A stretch of DNA of 64,000 nt from Rhodococcus rhodochrous. GTDB taxonomy: Bacteria > Actinomycetota > Actinomycetes > Mycobacteriales > Mycobacteriaceae. The notes below the pieces were generated by a model. The model was not told the origin of the DNA and did not search any database. It was given only the letters and a program-made list of their open reading frames with translations. Positions 51,471-61,656 of the stretch are shown one piece after another. Made by a program: the position numbers and the translations under genes. The first letter of the stretch is position 1. Each line of letters opens with the position of its first letter. The stretch covers positions 1,364,001 to 1,428,000 of the forward strand of contig NZ_CP027557.1 of NCBI RefSeq assembly GCF_014854695.1, written 5' to 3'.

Positions 51471-52055
51471 TCACCACACCTCGCCACCGGTCTCCGACAC
51501 GGTGAATCCGTGGGTGTCCGTCTCGCACGTGATTCCCGTCTTCTCGTCGACGGTGCACGTGAACGGATCGACGGTGAGAGTGCTGCCGTGGGGCAGCGTC
51601 TTCGGGGCACCTCCGAAATCCGTGAATGCGATGTCGCCGATACTCACCCACTCTCCGGGGCCGTCGCCTTCGAGCATCAGGGCGTTCGCGGGCACCAGCA
51701 CGTCGGGCGCGCCGCTGCCGGGGACCCGGGGTGCACTCGCCGGCATCGTGCCCTGGCAGCCCGTCAGGGGAGCGGTGTGGACGAGGATGGCGCATCCGAA
51801 CTGCCCGCCCGGCGACGCGAAGTAGTACACGCCCTCGCTGGTCGCGGCGTAATCGTCGGGGTCGACCGGCGTCGGTGCGGCCGAGGTGGTCGTGGTCGTG
51901 GTCGGCGCCGACGAGGTGGCGGTGGTACTCGCCGCCTCGGTGGGTGCTTCGGATGCGGTGGCCTCACCCTCCACGCTCCGCGAACACCCTGCCGCGACGA
52001 GTGCCGCACACGCGACGACGACGAAGCTGACGAGGCGTGCGCGGCGACTGATCAT
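51471..52055 (-). CDS. Predicted lipoprotein of unknown function
   Basis: 194 residues from ATG 52055. Signal peptide MISRRARLVSFVVVACAALVAAGC ends in a VAAGC lipobox; a Ser/Thr/Glu-rich spacer follows to about residue 60, then a compact domain with cysteines (FGCAILVH, LTGCQGT, FTCTVDEKTGITCET). A longer start is possible at 52067, but a -10 box fits 52055. Surface-exposed, function unknown; similar domain-with-paired-cysteines layout to the protein at 27081-27992. Confidence 0.78.
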   Translation of the reverse strand: MISRRARLVSFVVVACAALVAAGCSRSVEGEATASEAPTEAASTTATSSAPTTTTTTSAAPTPVDPDDYAATSEGVYYFASPGGQFGCAILVHTAPLTGCQGTMPASAPRVPGSGAPDVLVPANALMLEGDGPGEWVSIGDIAFTDFGGAPKTLPHGSTLTVDPFTCTVDEKTGITCETDTHGFTVSETGGEVW

Positions 52056-52062
52056 GCGGGGC

Positions 52063-52068
52063 AGCATA
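52063..52068 (-). promoter_or_regulatory. -10 box of leaderless promoter for the lipoprotein gene
   Basis: TATGCT on the minus strand, 7 nt before the ATG at 52055. Confidence 0.45.
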
Positions 52069-52107
52069 GCGAGCGCCGGGATCGACGCAAGTTCCACTCC
52101 GGTCGAC

Positions 52108-52686
52108 TCAGAGCCGGCGCGTCACCCGCGCGGGTACGCCCGTCGCCACGACGTTCGGCGGTAGGTCGCGTGTGACCACCGCACCGGCTCCCACGACGGT
52201 GTTCTCGCCGATCGTGACGCCCGGTCCGACGATGGCGCCACCGCCGAGCCACACGTTGTCGCCGATCGTGATCGGTTGCGCCGATTCCCACTTCGCGCGG
52301 CGGAGATCGGGATCGAGCGGATGAGTGGGGGTGAGGAGTTGTACGTTCGGGCCGATCTGCACGTCCGAGCCGATCGTGATCGGCGCGACGTCGAGCATGA
52401 TGGCGCCGAAGTTGACGAATGTTCCGTTCCCCACGGTGATCCGGTACCCGTAGTCCACCTGCAGTGGCGGCCGGATCTCCACGTCGTCACCGATCGAGTC
52501 GAACAACTCCTCGAGTAGCGCGCGACGCACATCCGGATCCGCTGCGCTCGACGCGTTGTACTTCTCGGTCAGCAGCGCTGCCCGGAGCGCGTCGGCGGCG
52601 AGTTCGGGATCGTCGGCGATGTAGAGTTCGCCGGCCAGCATCCGCTCCTTCTGCTCGCCCACCGAGGATCCTTCCGTCTCGCCCAC
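52108..52686 (-). CDS. Sugar O-acetyltransferase (Maa/LacA-like)
   Basis: 192 residues. Acetyl-CoA-dependent acetylation of a sugar hydroxyl. The N-terminal MLAGELYIADDPEL region (with RALLEELFDSIGDDVEIRPP) and left-handed beta-helix hexapeptides (ITIGSDVQIGPNVQLLTPTHP, ITIGDNVWLGGGAIVGPGVTIG) mark the maltose/galactoside acetyltransferase family; the catalytic His is in TPTHPLD. Two tandem GTG starts (52686 and 52662), each with its own ribosome site, are possible because the region is duplicated. It is last in the polyol import operon, 22 bp after the ATPase gene. Confidence 0.88.
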   Translation of the reverse strand: MGETEGSSVGEQKERMLAGELYIADDPELAADALRAALLTEKYNASSAADPDVRRALLEELFDSIGDDVEIRPPLQVDYGYRITVGNGTFVNFGAIMLDVAPITIGSDVQIGPNVQLLTPTHPLDPDLRRAKWESAQPITIGDNVWLGGGAIVGPGVTIGENTVVGAGAVVTRDLPPNVVATGVPARVTRRL

Positions 52687-52701
52687 TGCGGATCCTCCCG
52701 T
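52654..52701. repeat. 24-bp tandem duplication of a ribosome site and GTG start
   Basis: 52654-52677 and 52678-52701 match at 21 of 24 bases. On the minus strand each copy reads a purine-rich ribosome site (GGGAGG or GGAAGG), six or so nt, then GTGGGCGAG. So the acetyltransferase gene has two in-frame initiation signals. Confidence 0.85.
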
Positions 52702-52708
52702 CGCCGGG

Positions 52709-53788
<1,080 letters not shown>

Positions 53789-53821
53789 GATGGAAGTCCT
53801 TGCTGGTAAGGGGAATCGGGT

Positions 53822-54712
53822 CTACTTGATGGCGCCGAACGACAGGCCGCGCACGAGCTTGTTCTGGGCGAGCCAGCCCGCGAGCACGACGGGCAGCGCC
53901 GCCATCGTCGCGGCGGCGGACAGCCGGGCCCAGTACAGGCCCTCACCGGTGATGAAACCGACGAGGAAGACGGGGATCGTCTGCGCCTGGACGGCGGTCA
54001 GGTTGACGGCGAAGAAGAACTCGTTCCACGAGAAGATCACGCAGATCAGGGCGGTCGCGGCGATGCCGGGGGAGACGAGCGGCAGGATCAGCTCGCGCAC
54101 CGCCGTCCACAAGCTCGCGCCGTCCATGCTCGCCGCCTCGAGCAGCTCGCCCGGTACTTCGAGGAAGAACGACCGCATCATCCATACCGCGATCGGCAGG
54201 TTCATCGCCGTGTAGAGGATGATCAGCGCCCAGATGTTGTCGAGCAGGCCGACGTTCGCGACGATCACGTACAGCGGGATGATCGCGGCGACGATGGGCA
54301 GCATTTTCGTGCTGATGAAGAAGAACAGCACGTCCTTGGTCTTCTTCACCGGCCGCAGCGACAGCGCGAAGGCCGCCGGCACGCCGAGCAGCAGGACCAG
54401 CACCGTCGAGACGATGGTCGCGAAGGCCGAGTTGAGCAGGGCCGTGCCCACCCCGGTCTCGAACACCGCCCGGAACTGGTCGAGGGTGGGGGTGAAGAAG
54501 AACTTCGGTGGGTCGGAGTAGGCGTCGGCCTCCTGCTTGAAGGCGGTGAGCACCATCCAGAAGACCGGGAAGAAGAATCCGATGGCGGCGATCCACGCGA
54601 CCACGCCCCAGGGATTGAACTTGCGGTTCTTGCGTTTCCGGGCCGTGCGCATGACACGGCCGGTCGGTGCCGTGGTGTCCGAAGCCTGCGGCTCCGTGGC
54701 CGTGGTGCTCAT
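53822..54712 (-). CDS. ABC sugar/polyol transporter permease 2 (MalG-like)
   Basis: 296 residues, six transmembrane helices. The EAA loop (LLEAASMDGASLWTAVRELILPLVSPG) that contacts the ATPase is present. It starts MSTTATEPQAS at 54712, overlapping the first permease's stop as ATGA. A basic segment RTARKRKNRKFNPW precedes helix 1. Confidence 0.93.
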   Translation of the reverse strand: MSTTATEPQASDTTAPTGRVMRTARKRKNRKFNPWGVVAWIAAIGFFFPVFWMVLTAFKQEADAYSDPPKFFFTPTLDQFRAVFETGVGTALLNSAFATIVSTVLVLLLGVPAAFALSLRPVKKTKDVLFFFISTKMLPIVAAIIPLYVIVANVGLLDNIWALIILYTAMNLPIAVWMMRSFFLEVPGELLEAASMDGASLWTAVRELILPLVSPGIAATALICVIFSWNEFFFAVNLTAVQAQTIPVFLVGFITGEGLYWARLSAAATMAALPVVLAGWLAQNKLVRGLSFGAIK

Positions 54713-55674
54713 GCCGCTTCCTCCTTGCCGGTGAACGATGTGAAGATCAGGCGCAGTGCGAAGGTGGCGATGACGATCGTGCCGATGACGACCACGACAC
54801 CCATTGCCGCGGCCTGGCCGATGTCGAAGCCGAGGAACGCGCGCTGGTAGATGTAGAACGGCAGGTTGGAGCTGGCCGTGCCGGGTCCGCCCTGGGTCAT
54901 CATGTAGATCGCGTCGAACGTGTTCACCAGGTAGATCGCGCCGAGAACGGTGCCGAGTTCGATGAACCGGCGCAGGTGCGGCAGCGTCAGTTCGCGGAAC
55001 AATGCGAACGCTCCGGCGCCGTCGACGCGGCCGGCCTCGAGGATGTCGCGGGGCATCGACTGCAGGCCGGCGAGGATGAGCAGCATCATGAACGGCGTCC
55101 ACTGCCACACCAGGGCGACCATCACGGCCGGAAGCGGGAACCGGCTCACCCAGTCGACCTGCTCGACCCCGAACGGGGAGAGGACGAAGTTGACGATGCC
55201 GAAGACGGGATCGAACATCGACGTCTTCCAGATCAGCGCACTGGCGACCGGGGTGACGAGGAACGGCGTGATGAGCAGGGTCCGTGCGATACCGCGTCCG
55301 AGGAACGCCCGGTCGAGCAGGAGCGCGAGGAGCAGTCCGAGTACCACGGAGATCAGGACCGTACCGACGATGAGGATCACCGTGTTCAGGGCGACCTGCC
55401 AGAACTGGCTGTCCTGGAAGACGTCGACGTAGTTCTGGAGCCCGACGAACCGGCGGGAGCCGGGGCTGACGAGGTTCCACGACTGGGTCGAGTAGTAGAG
55501 CGTGAACACGAACGGGACCTGCGTGACCACGATCGTGAAGATCAGGGCCGGGAGCAAGGGTCCACGGCGGCGCCATCCCTCGGCCCGCGAGATCTGCTCC
55601 TCCTTCGCTTCCCGTACGGCGCGGATGCGCTCGTCGGTGTCCGGCGCGGGACGCTGCGCTGCAGGTGCGGTCAT
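54709..55674 (-). CDS. ABC sugar/polyol transporter permease 1 (MalF-like)
   Basis: 321 residues, six transmembrane helices. EAA loop DILEAGRVDGAGAFALFREL; hydrophilic start MTAPAAQRPAPDTDER. The ATG at 55674 overlaps the substrate-binding protein stop (ATGA), and its own stop overlaps permease 2. Together with the neighbours it forms a carbohydrate uptake-1 type importer. Confidence 0.93.
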   Translation of the reverse strand: MTAPAAQRPAPDTDERIRAVREAKEEQISRAEGWRRRGPLLPALIFTIVVTQVPFVFTLYYSTQSWNLVSPGSRRFVGLQNYVDVFQDSQFWQVALNTVILIVGTVLISVVLGLLLALLLDRAFLGRGIARTLLITPFLVTPVASALIWKTSMFDPVFGIVNFVLSPFGVEQVDWVSRFPLPAVMVALVWQWTPFMMLLILAGLQSMPRDILEAGRVDGAGAFALFRELTLPHLRRFIELGTVLGAIYLVNTFDAIYMMTQGGPGTASSNLPFYIYQRAFLGFDIGQAAAMGVVVVIGTIVIATFALRLIFTSFTGKEEAA

Positions 55675-57026
55675 TGGTCCTTCTCCCGGTAGGTCGCGCC
55701 GACGGCCTCGGCGTACTTCTGTGCCTGGTCGAGGGCTTCCTCGACGCTCTGCCGTCCGGCGATGGCGGCGCTGATCTGCTGGCTGACCCGGGTGCCGAGA
55801 TCCTGGAACTCGGGGATTGCCACGAACTGGATGCCCGTGTACGGGACGGGGTCGACCGTGGGGTTCTGCTGGTCGGCTCCTTCGATGGATTCGAGGGTGA
55901 TCGGGCCGTAGGCCGCGGCGGCCTCGGCGTATTCGGGGATCTCGTAGGTCGACAGTCGGCTGCCCGGCGGCACCCGCTCCCAGCCGAGCTGCTCGCCGAC
56001 GGTGCGCAGGTACTGCTGGTCGGTCATCCACGAGATGAACTTCCACGCGTCCTCGGTGTGCTCGCTGCTCGCGGGGATGCCGAGCGACCACGTGTAGAGC
56101 CAGCCCGAGGGATCTTTCTCCTGGACGGGGGCGGCCGCGTAGCCGATCTTGCCGACGACGTTGCTCGACGCGGGATCCTCGAGGGTCGAGACGGCGGAGG
56201 TGGAGTCGTACCACATGGCGACCCGGCCCTGCGCGAGTTGCGTTGCACACTCGCTGAATCCGCTCGTCGCGGCGCCGGGCTGACCGTACTCGCGGACGAG
56301 GTCGACGTAGAACTGCACCGCCTCGCGCACCTCGGGGCTGTTCAGCTGCGCATTCCAGTTCTCGTCGAACCACCGTCCACCGAAGGTGTTGATGACGGTG
56401 TCGAGCGGCGCGAGCAACTCACCCCAGCCGGGCTTGCCGCGCAGGCAGATGCCGTTGATGTCGGGACCGTCGAGTTGCGCTGCGGCGTCGGCGACCTCGG
56501 TCCAGGTCGGCGGATCGGACAGCGTGATACCGGCCTGCTCGAACAGGTCCTTGCGATACATCAGGAACGACGATTCACCGTAGAAGGGCACCGAGTACAT
56601 GTCGCCCTCGTACGAGAGTGCTTCGCGCAGCGAGGGAATGATGTCGTCGGCGTCGTAGCCGTCGGTCTGCTCGATGTACGGCGACAGGTTCGTGAGCCAG
56701 CCGTACTCCGCCCACTGGGGAGTCTCGTAGTTGCTGATCATCACGACGTCGAACTCGCCGCCGCCCATCGCCGTGGACGCGGTGATCTTGGCGCGGGCCT
56801 GGTTCTCGGAGAGGGTGACGAACTTCAGGTCGATCTCCGGATTCTCGGCCTCGAACTGCGACGCGAGTTGCTGTGCGTCCTGCATCTGGGAGTTCGACAC
56901 CATCGCGATGGTGACGGTGCGGCCGGACGTACCGATCGATCCTGCACCGGCACAACCGGTCAGTGCGACGCTCAGAGCCACGGCTCCTGCCGCGGCCGCG
57001 CGGATGGATCTTCTTGCTGTAGGCAC
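55671..57026 (-). CDS. Extracellular polyol/sugar-binding lipoprotein
   Basis: 451 residues. Signal peptide with lipobox LTGC (lipidated C25), then a two-lobed solute-binding family 1 fold (FEAENPEIDLKFV, FDVVMISNYETPQWA, YSVPFYGESSFLMYRKDLFEQAGI). Captures the ligand for the importer. The GTG start at 57026 has GAGGTAG upstream. The ligand is likely a sugar alcohol, judged from the divergent catabolic genes. Confidence 0.92.
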   Translation of the reverse strand: MPTARRSIRAAAAGAVALSVALTGCAGAGSIGTSGRTVTIAMVSNSQMQDAQQLASQFEAENPEIDLKFVTLSENQARAKITASTAMGGGEFDVVMISNYETPQWAEYGWLTNLSPYIEQTDGYDADDIIPSLREALSYEGDMYSVPFYGESSFLMYRKDLFEQAGITLSDPPTWTEVADAAAQLDGPDINGICLRGKPGWGELLAPLDTVINTFGGRWFDENWNAQLNSPEVREAVQFYVDLVREYGQPGAATSGFSECATQLAQGRVAMWYDSTSAVSTLEDPASSNVVGKIGYAAAPVQEKDPSGWLYTWSLGIPASSEHTEDAWKFISWMTDQQYLRTVGEQLGWERVPPGSRLSTYEIPEYAEAAAAYGPITLESIEGADQQNPTVDPVPYTGIQFVAIPEFQDLGTRVSQQISAAIAGRQSVEEALDQAQKYAEAVGATYREKDQ

Positions 57027-57037
57027 GATGGTCTACC

Positions 57038-58099
57038 TCATTTCGGTGGTGCCTCGTCCTTCGGGGTGCCGTTCTCGAGGGCGTGGTCGGGATGGTCGAG
57101 CAGGTACTGGGCGCACGCGATGTCGCAGACGAGCATGTTCGCGAGACCGCCGCGGAGAGCACCGAGTACAGCGCGGTGCTTGGACTGTCCGCCGGTGACG
57201 AGAATCGTGGCGGGACAGTCGCGGACGTCGTCGAGAGGTACCGACATGGTGCGGGTTTCGAGTTCGCCGTGCACGGCGGTGCCGTCGGCGCGGAAGAACC
57301 GGCCGCCGATCTCACCGACCGCGCCGAGGCCGTCGAGTTCGTGGAGCATCGTGGTGTCGAGGAAACTGCCCTCGAACAGGGTGGTCGAGGTCGACACCGC
57401 GCCCACACCGAAGATCATCACCTCGGCGCGGCGCCCCACCTCGAGTGTGCGGGAGATCAACGAGTCGGCGCGCATCGACGCGACCGTCGACGGGTCGGCG
57501 TAGAGCGGTGTGGGAAGCCGGAGCGGTTGCGCCCGAAGTTGTTCGGCGCAGCGGCCGAGGACGAACTCGGTGCCGGTCTGGTAGGCGCTCGTGGAGATGG
57601 ATCCGTCGAGCTGGACGATCGTCTCACAACTGGCGACACCCGACGGGAGGGCCTGCGCCACGGCGACGGTCTCGGGGCCCCACGTGAATCCGAGGGTGTC
57701 GGAGGGGCGGAGTCGGCGGGTGAGCAGACCGGCGGCGGCGCGCCCGAGGGCGGCGAAGCTCGCGGAGTCCTCGATCGGACCGGCGTCGTCGACCCGGCGA
57801 CCCACCACGACGGCCTCGACGAGCTCGTAGCGCTCTTCGAGTGCCCGTTCGGTCTCGGCGTGCAGGTCGTCGCGCCAGGTGGGCGGCACGCTGACCTCGA
57901 TGCGCACCAGACCCTGAGCGCGAGCGCGTGCGACGAGCCGGCCGGCGGTGGGGCGGGAGACGCCGAGGCGCTGCGCCACCTCCGCCTGCGTGAGGCCGTC
58001 GAGGTAGTAGAGCGTCGCGGCCCGTACGGCGAGACGGAGATCCTCGGTGGATACCGGGCTTTCCGTATCCGGGATGTTGGTGGGGCCGGGGGCGGTCAC
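57038..58099 (-). CDS. SorC/DeoR-like sugar-binding transcriptional regulator
   Basis: 353 residues. An N-terminal HTH (residues about 20-60, YYLDGLTQAEVAQRLGVSRPTAGRLV) and a C-terminal SorC sugar-binding domain (SDTLGFTWGPETVAVAQAL, GVGAVSTSTTLFEG, TGGQSKHRAVLGALRGG). Probably binds a phosphorylated ketose or polyol. It is first in the importer operon and divergent from the catabolic operon; palindromes lie between. GTG 58099 with AAGGAGAG is preferred over ATG 58144. Confidence 0.92.
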   Translation of the reverse strand: MTAPGPTNIPDTESPVSTEDLRLAVRAATLYYLDGLTQAEVAQRLGVSRPTAGRLVARARAQGLVRIEVSVPPTWRDDLHAETERALEERYELVEAVVVGRRVDDAGPIEDSASFAALGRAAAGLLTRRLRPSDTLGFTWGPETVAVAQALPSGVASCETIVQLDGSISTSAYQTGTEFVLGRCAEQLRAQPLRLPTPLYADPSTVASMRADSLISRTLEVGRRAEVMIFGVGAVSTSTTLFEGSFLDTTMLHELDGLGAVGEIGGRFFRADGTAVHGELETRTMSVPLDDVRDCPATILVTGGQSKHRAVLGALRGGLANMLVCDIACAQYLLDHPDHALENGTPKDEAPPK

Positions 58100-58137
58100 G
58101 AGCTCTCCTTGGTGCGAGCAGTCTTCGTCACGCTCCG

Positions 58138-58183
58138 TGAGCATCTGCTCAGGGGTGCGTGCATCTGCTCAGTACGTTAGCAT
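58138..58183. promoter_or_regulatory. Twin operator sites and leaderless promoter of the polyol operon
   Basis: A perfect palindrome TGAGCA-TC-TGCTCA at 58138-58151 and a second copy with one intact half (GCATCTGCTCA) around 58161-58171, 20 bp away. TAGCAT (58178-58183) is 6 nt before the GTG of the dehydrogenase. The sites sit directly upstream of that promoter, where the SorC regulator would act. Confidence 0.65.
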
Positions 58184-58189
58184 CGGAGT

Positions 58190-59248
58190 GTGACCCACAC
58201 AACAGTTCCCCCGACGCTCCCGGACACGATGCGTGCCGCCGTGCTTCTCGAACCGGGCCGCATCGAGATGCAGGAACGGCCTCTACCTGCACCGGAGCCC
58301 GGCGACGTCCTCGTCCGGGTGACCACCGTGGGAGTGTGCGGCTCGGACGCGCACTACTACCGCGAAGGGCGGATCGGCGAGTTCGTCGTGACCGATCCGA
58401 TCGTGCTCGGCCACGAGGCGTCCGGAGTCGTGGTCGCGGTCGGGGACGGTGTTCCGCAGAGCCGGATCGGCGAGCGGGTCTCGATCGAGCCGCAGCGTCC
58501 CGACCCGCTCACCGAGGAGACGCGCCGCGGCGACTACAACCTGTGCCCGCACATGCGCTTCTACGCCACGCCGCCGGTCGACGGCGCGCTGTGCGAGTAC
58601 GTCACCATCGGGGCGGCCTTCGCGCATCCCGTTCCGGACACCGTGTCCGACGATGCCGCCGCTCTGTGCGAGCCGCTGTCGGTCGGTATCGCGGCCGTCC
58701 GCAAGGCCCGCGTCACCGCCGGCTCCCGCGTCCTCGTCACCGGCGCCGGTCCCGTCGGCATCGTCGTCGCGCAGGTCGCGCGCGCGTTCGGTGCGGTCGA
58801 GGTCGTCGTCACCGACCTCGACGAACGGCGACGCGAGACCGCACTGTCGTTCGGGGCGAGCGCTGCGCTCGACCCCCGCGTCGACGACCCGTCGGCCCTG
58901 CGCGTCGACGCCTACATCGACGCGTCCGGCGCCCCCGCCGCCGTCGATTCGGGTATCCGCGCGGTCCGTCCCGGCGGCACCGTCGTCCTCGTCGGATCCG
59001 GCGCCGAGACGATGACCCTGCCGGTGCAGCTCGTCCAGAACCGCGAACTGATCCTGACCGGCGTGTTCCGCTACGCGAACACGTGGCCGACCGCGCTCGC
59101 ACTCGTCGAATCGGGCCGGGTCGATCTCGACTCGATGGTCACCGCCCGGTTCCCCCTCGACAAGACCGCCGACGCGCTCGAATCCGATCGGACACCCGGA
59201 AACATCAAGGCCGTCGTGGACGTGACCGATCCGGCGGGAAAGGACTGA
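58190..59248 (+). CDS. Zinc-type polyol dehydrogenase (sorbitol/xylitol/arabitol dehydrogenase-like)
   Basis: 352-residue medium-chain dehydrogenase, oxidising a sugar alcohol to a ketose with NAD. The catalytic zinc pocket is seen in [14 protein letters not shown] and [12 protein letters not shown]; the Rossmann motif is [17 protein letters not shown]. It lacks the usual four structural-zinc cysteines in [18 protein letters not shown], as in sorbitol dehydrogenases. GTG at 58190, leaderless. It leads the catabolic operon. Confidence 0.9.
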   Translation: MTHTTVPPTLPDTMRAAVLLEPGRIEMQERPLPAPEPGDVLVRVTTVGVCGSDAHYYREGRIGEFVVTDPIVLGHEASGVVVAVGDGVPQSRIGERVSIEPQRPDPLTEETRRGDYNLCPHMRFYATPPVDGALCEYVTIGAAFAHPVPDTVSDDAAALCEPLSVGIAAVRKARVTAGSRVLVTGAGPVGIVVAQVARAFGAVEVVVTDLDERRRETALSFGASAALDPRVDDPSALRVDAYIDASGAPAAVDSGIRAVRPGGTVVLVGSGAETMTLPVQLVQNRELILTGVFRYANTWPTALALVESGRVDLDSMVTARFPLDKTADALESDRTPGNIKAVVDVTDPAGKD

Positions 59249-59254
59249 AGATCC

Positions 59255-60727
59255 ATGCACGTGAACGAGCAGACGCTCCCCGAGCTGGGCGTGCCCGTCC
59301 CGAGCTACCGGCGCGACGACGTCTCCGTCGGCATCATGCACTTCGGTGTGGGCGGATTCCACCGCGCGCACCAGGCGATGTACGTCGACCGGCTCCTCGA
59401 ACAGGGGAAGGCGAAGGAATGGGGTATCTGCGGCGTCGGGGTGCTCCCCGGTGATCGCCGCATGCAGGAGGCACTCGCCGCGCAGGACCACCTGTACACG
59501 CTGGTGCTCACCCATCCCGACGGCACGTGGGAGCCGCGGGTGATCGGCTCGATCGTCGACTATCGTTACGCCCCCGACGATCCCGAGGCGGTCATCGAGC
59601 TCCTCGCGGCCCCGGCCACCCGGATCATCTCGCTGACCGTCACCGAGGGCGGTTACAACATCCGTCACGACACCGGCGAGTTCGACGTCGACGATCCGGC
59701 CGTGCAACACGATCTGCGGTCCGGTGAACCCCCGGCCACCGTCTTCGGTCTCGTCACCGAGGCTCTCGCCCGGCGTCGGGAGCGGGGACTGCGCGCCCCG
59801 ACGGTGATGTCGTGCGACAACATCGAGGGCAACGGAAGCGTCGCGCGCCGCGTCTTCACCGAATACGCGCGCCTTCTGAATCCGGATCTCGCGGAGTGGA
59901 TCTCCGAGCACGTCCGCTTCCCGAACTCGATGGTCGACCGGATCACCCCGGTGACCACCGACGAGGTGGTCTCGGCGTTGTCCGAACGCTTCGACGTGCA
60001 GGACCGCTGGCCGGTCGCCGCCGAGCCCTTCACCTCGTGGGTCCTCGAGGAGGCCTTCGCCGACGGGCGCCCGCCCTTCGAGGATGCGGGAGTGCAGATC
60101 GTCGACGACGTCGCTCCCTACGAGCTGATGAAGTTGCGTCTGCTCAACGCGGGTCACCAGGGGCTCTGCTATTTCGCGTATCTCATGGGATACCGGCTCG
60201 TCCACGAGGCCGCGCAAGATCCGCTCCTCGCCGGATTCGTCCGTGCCTACATGGACACCGAAGCGACACCGACCCTGAAACCGGTGCCGGGCATCGATCT
60301 CGACGAGTACAAGACCACCCTCATCGAGAGGTTCGCGAACCCCGAGATCCGGGACACGATCGCCCGCTTGTGCGCCGAGTCGTCCGATCGCATCCCGAAG
60401 TGGCTGGTGCCGGTGATCCGGGAGAACCTGGCCACCGGTGGTCACGTGCAGTTGTCCGCGGCGATCGTCGCCTCGTGGGCGCGCTACGCCGAAGGCGTCG
60501 ACGAGCAGGGGCAACCGATCGAGGTGGTCGACCGACTCGCCGACACGCTCGTCCCGATCGCGCGACGACAACTCACGCATCCCACCGCCTTCATCGAGAA
60601 CACCGAGGTCTTCGGTGATCTCGCGCAGAACCACCGCTTCGTCGACGCCTACACCTGGGCGCTCAACGCCCTGCACAACGACGGCGCCCGCGCCACCCTG
60701 AAGGAACTTCCGGGAGAGCCGGAATGA
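59255..60727 (+). CDS. Mannitol dehydrogenase family protein (mannitol 2-dehydrogenase-like)
   Basis: 490-residue long-chain polyol dehydrogenase, likely mannitol (or arabitol) to fructose (or xylulose). NAD site GVGGFHRAHQAMYVDRLL; catalytic triad K293, N298 and H301 in LMKLRLLNAGHQ. It is 6 bp after the zinc dehydrogenase and overlaps the kinase start (ATGA). Confidence 0.92.
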   Translation: MHVNEQTLPELGVPVPSYRRDDVSVGIMHFGVGGFHRAHQAMYVDRLLEQGKAKEWGICGVGVLPGDRRMQEALAAQDHLYTLVLTHPDGTWEPRVIGSIVDYRYAPDDPEAVIELLAAPATRIISLTVTEGGYNIRHDTGEFDVDDPAVQHDLRSGEPPATVFGLVTEALARRRERGLRAPTVMSCDNIEGNGSVARRVFTEYARLLNPDLAEWISEHVRFPNSMVDRITPVTTDEVVSALSERFDVQDRWPVAAEPFTSWVLEEAFADGRPPFEDAGVQIVDDVAPYELMKLRLLNAGHQGLCYFAYLMGYRLVHEAAQDPLLAGFVRAYMDTEATPTLKPVPGIDLDEYKTTLIERFANPEIRDTIARLCAESSDRIPKWLVPVIRENLATGGHVQLSAAIVASWARYAEGVDEQGQPIEVVDRLADTLVPIARRQLTHPTAFIENTEVFGDLAQNHRFVDAYTWALNALHNDGARATLKELPGEPE

Positions 60728-61656
60728 ACGGCCACGCGCTCGTCGTCGGAGAAGCCCTCGTCGACATCGTCCACCGCGGCGGTGCCGAACCCGTCGAGCA
60801 TGTGGGCGGGAGCCCGCTCAACGTCGCACTGGGTCTGGGGCGGCTCGACCGGCCCGTGCAGTTCACGACACGCGTCGGCACCGACGCTCGCGGACGGCGG
60901 ATCGTCGACCATCTCGCCGCCTCCGGCGTGTCGTTGACACCGGGCAGCGCGGCAGCCGAGCGCACAGCGACCGCGCAGGCGGAGATCGACGAGAAGGGTT
61001 CCGCGAAGTACGAATTCGATATCGTCTGGGATCCGGTCGAGCCACCACCGTCGGTGGACGCCGTGCTCGTGCACACCGGATCCATCGCGACGGTGCTCGA
61101 ACCCGGCTGTGATCTCGTCGCCGAACTCGTCGCGCAGCAGGCGGGAACGTCCACGGTGAGCTTCGACCCGAACGTCCGCCCTGCGCTGATCGACGACCCC
61201 GCACGCGGGCGGGAACGGATCGAACGCCTCGTCTCGCTCGCCGATGTGGTCAAGGCCAGCGACGAGGACCTGACGTGGTTCGCGCCCGACCGCGATCCCC
61301 TCGACACCGCACGGGACTGGCTCTCGCGAGGGCCGGCGATCGTCGCGGTGACCCGCGGAGAACACGGTGCGGTGGCGCTGTGTGCGGCCGGAACCGTCGA
61401 GGTGCCCGCCGTGCGGGTCGAGGTGGTCGACACGGTCGGCGCCGGCGACGCCTTCACCGCCGGTCTGCTCGACGGATTGTGGACCTGCGGGCTCCTCGGC
61501 GCCGATAATCGGGAACGGCTGCGCGGCATCGGGATCGACGACCTGCGCGATGTGCTCGCCACCGCCGCGTGGACCTCTGGTCTGACCGTCGCGCGCGCCG
61601 GCGCCGACCTGCCCACGCTGGCCGACCGTACCGCGGCCCGGGAGGCGGCACGATGA
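60724..61656 (+). CDS. PfkB-family carbohydrate kinase (fructokinase-like)
   Basis: 310 residues. Phosphorylates a ketose, most likely fructose from mannitol or sorbitol. PfkB signatures: [15 protein letters not shown] near residue 30 and [16 protein letters not shown] (catalytic Asp) near 240. The ATG overlaps the dehydrogenase stop, and its stop overlaps the next start (ATGA at 61653-61656). Confidence 0.9.
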   Translation: MNGHALVVGEALVDIVHRGGAEPVEHVGGSPLNVALGLGRLDRPVQFTTRVGTDARGRRIVDHLAASGVSLTPGSAAAERTATAQAEIDEKGSAKYEFDIVWDPVEPPPSVDAVLVHTGSIATVLEPGCDLVAELVAQQAGTSTVSFDPNVRPALIDDPARGRERIERLVSLADVVKASDEDLTWFAPDRDPLDTARDWLSRGPAIVAVTRGEHGAVALCAAGTVEVPAVRVEVVDTVGAGDAFTAGLLDGLWTCGLLGADNRERLRGIGIDDLRDVLATAAWTSGLTVARAGADLPTLADRTAAREAAR

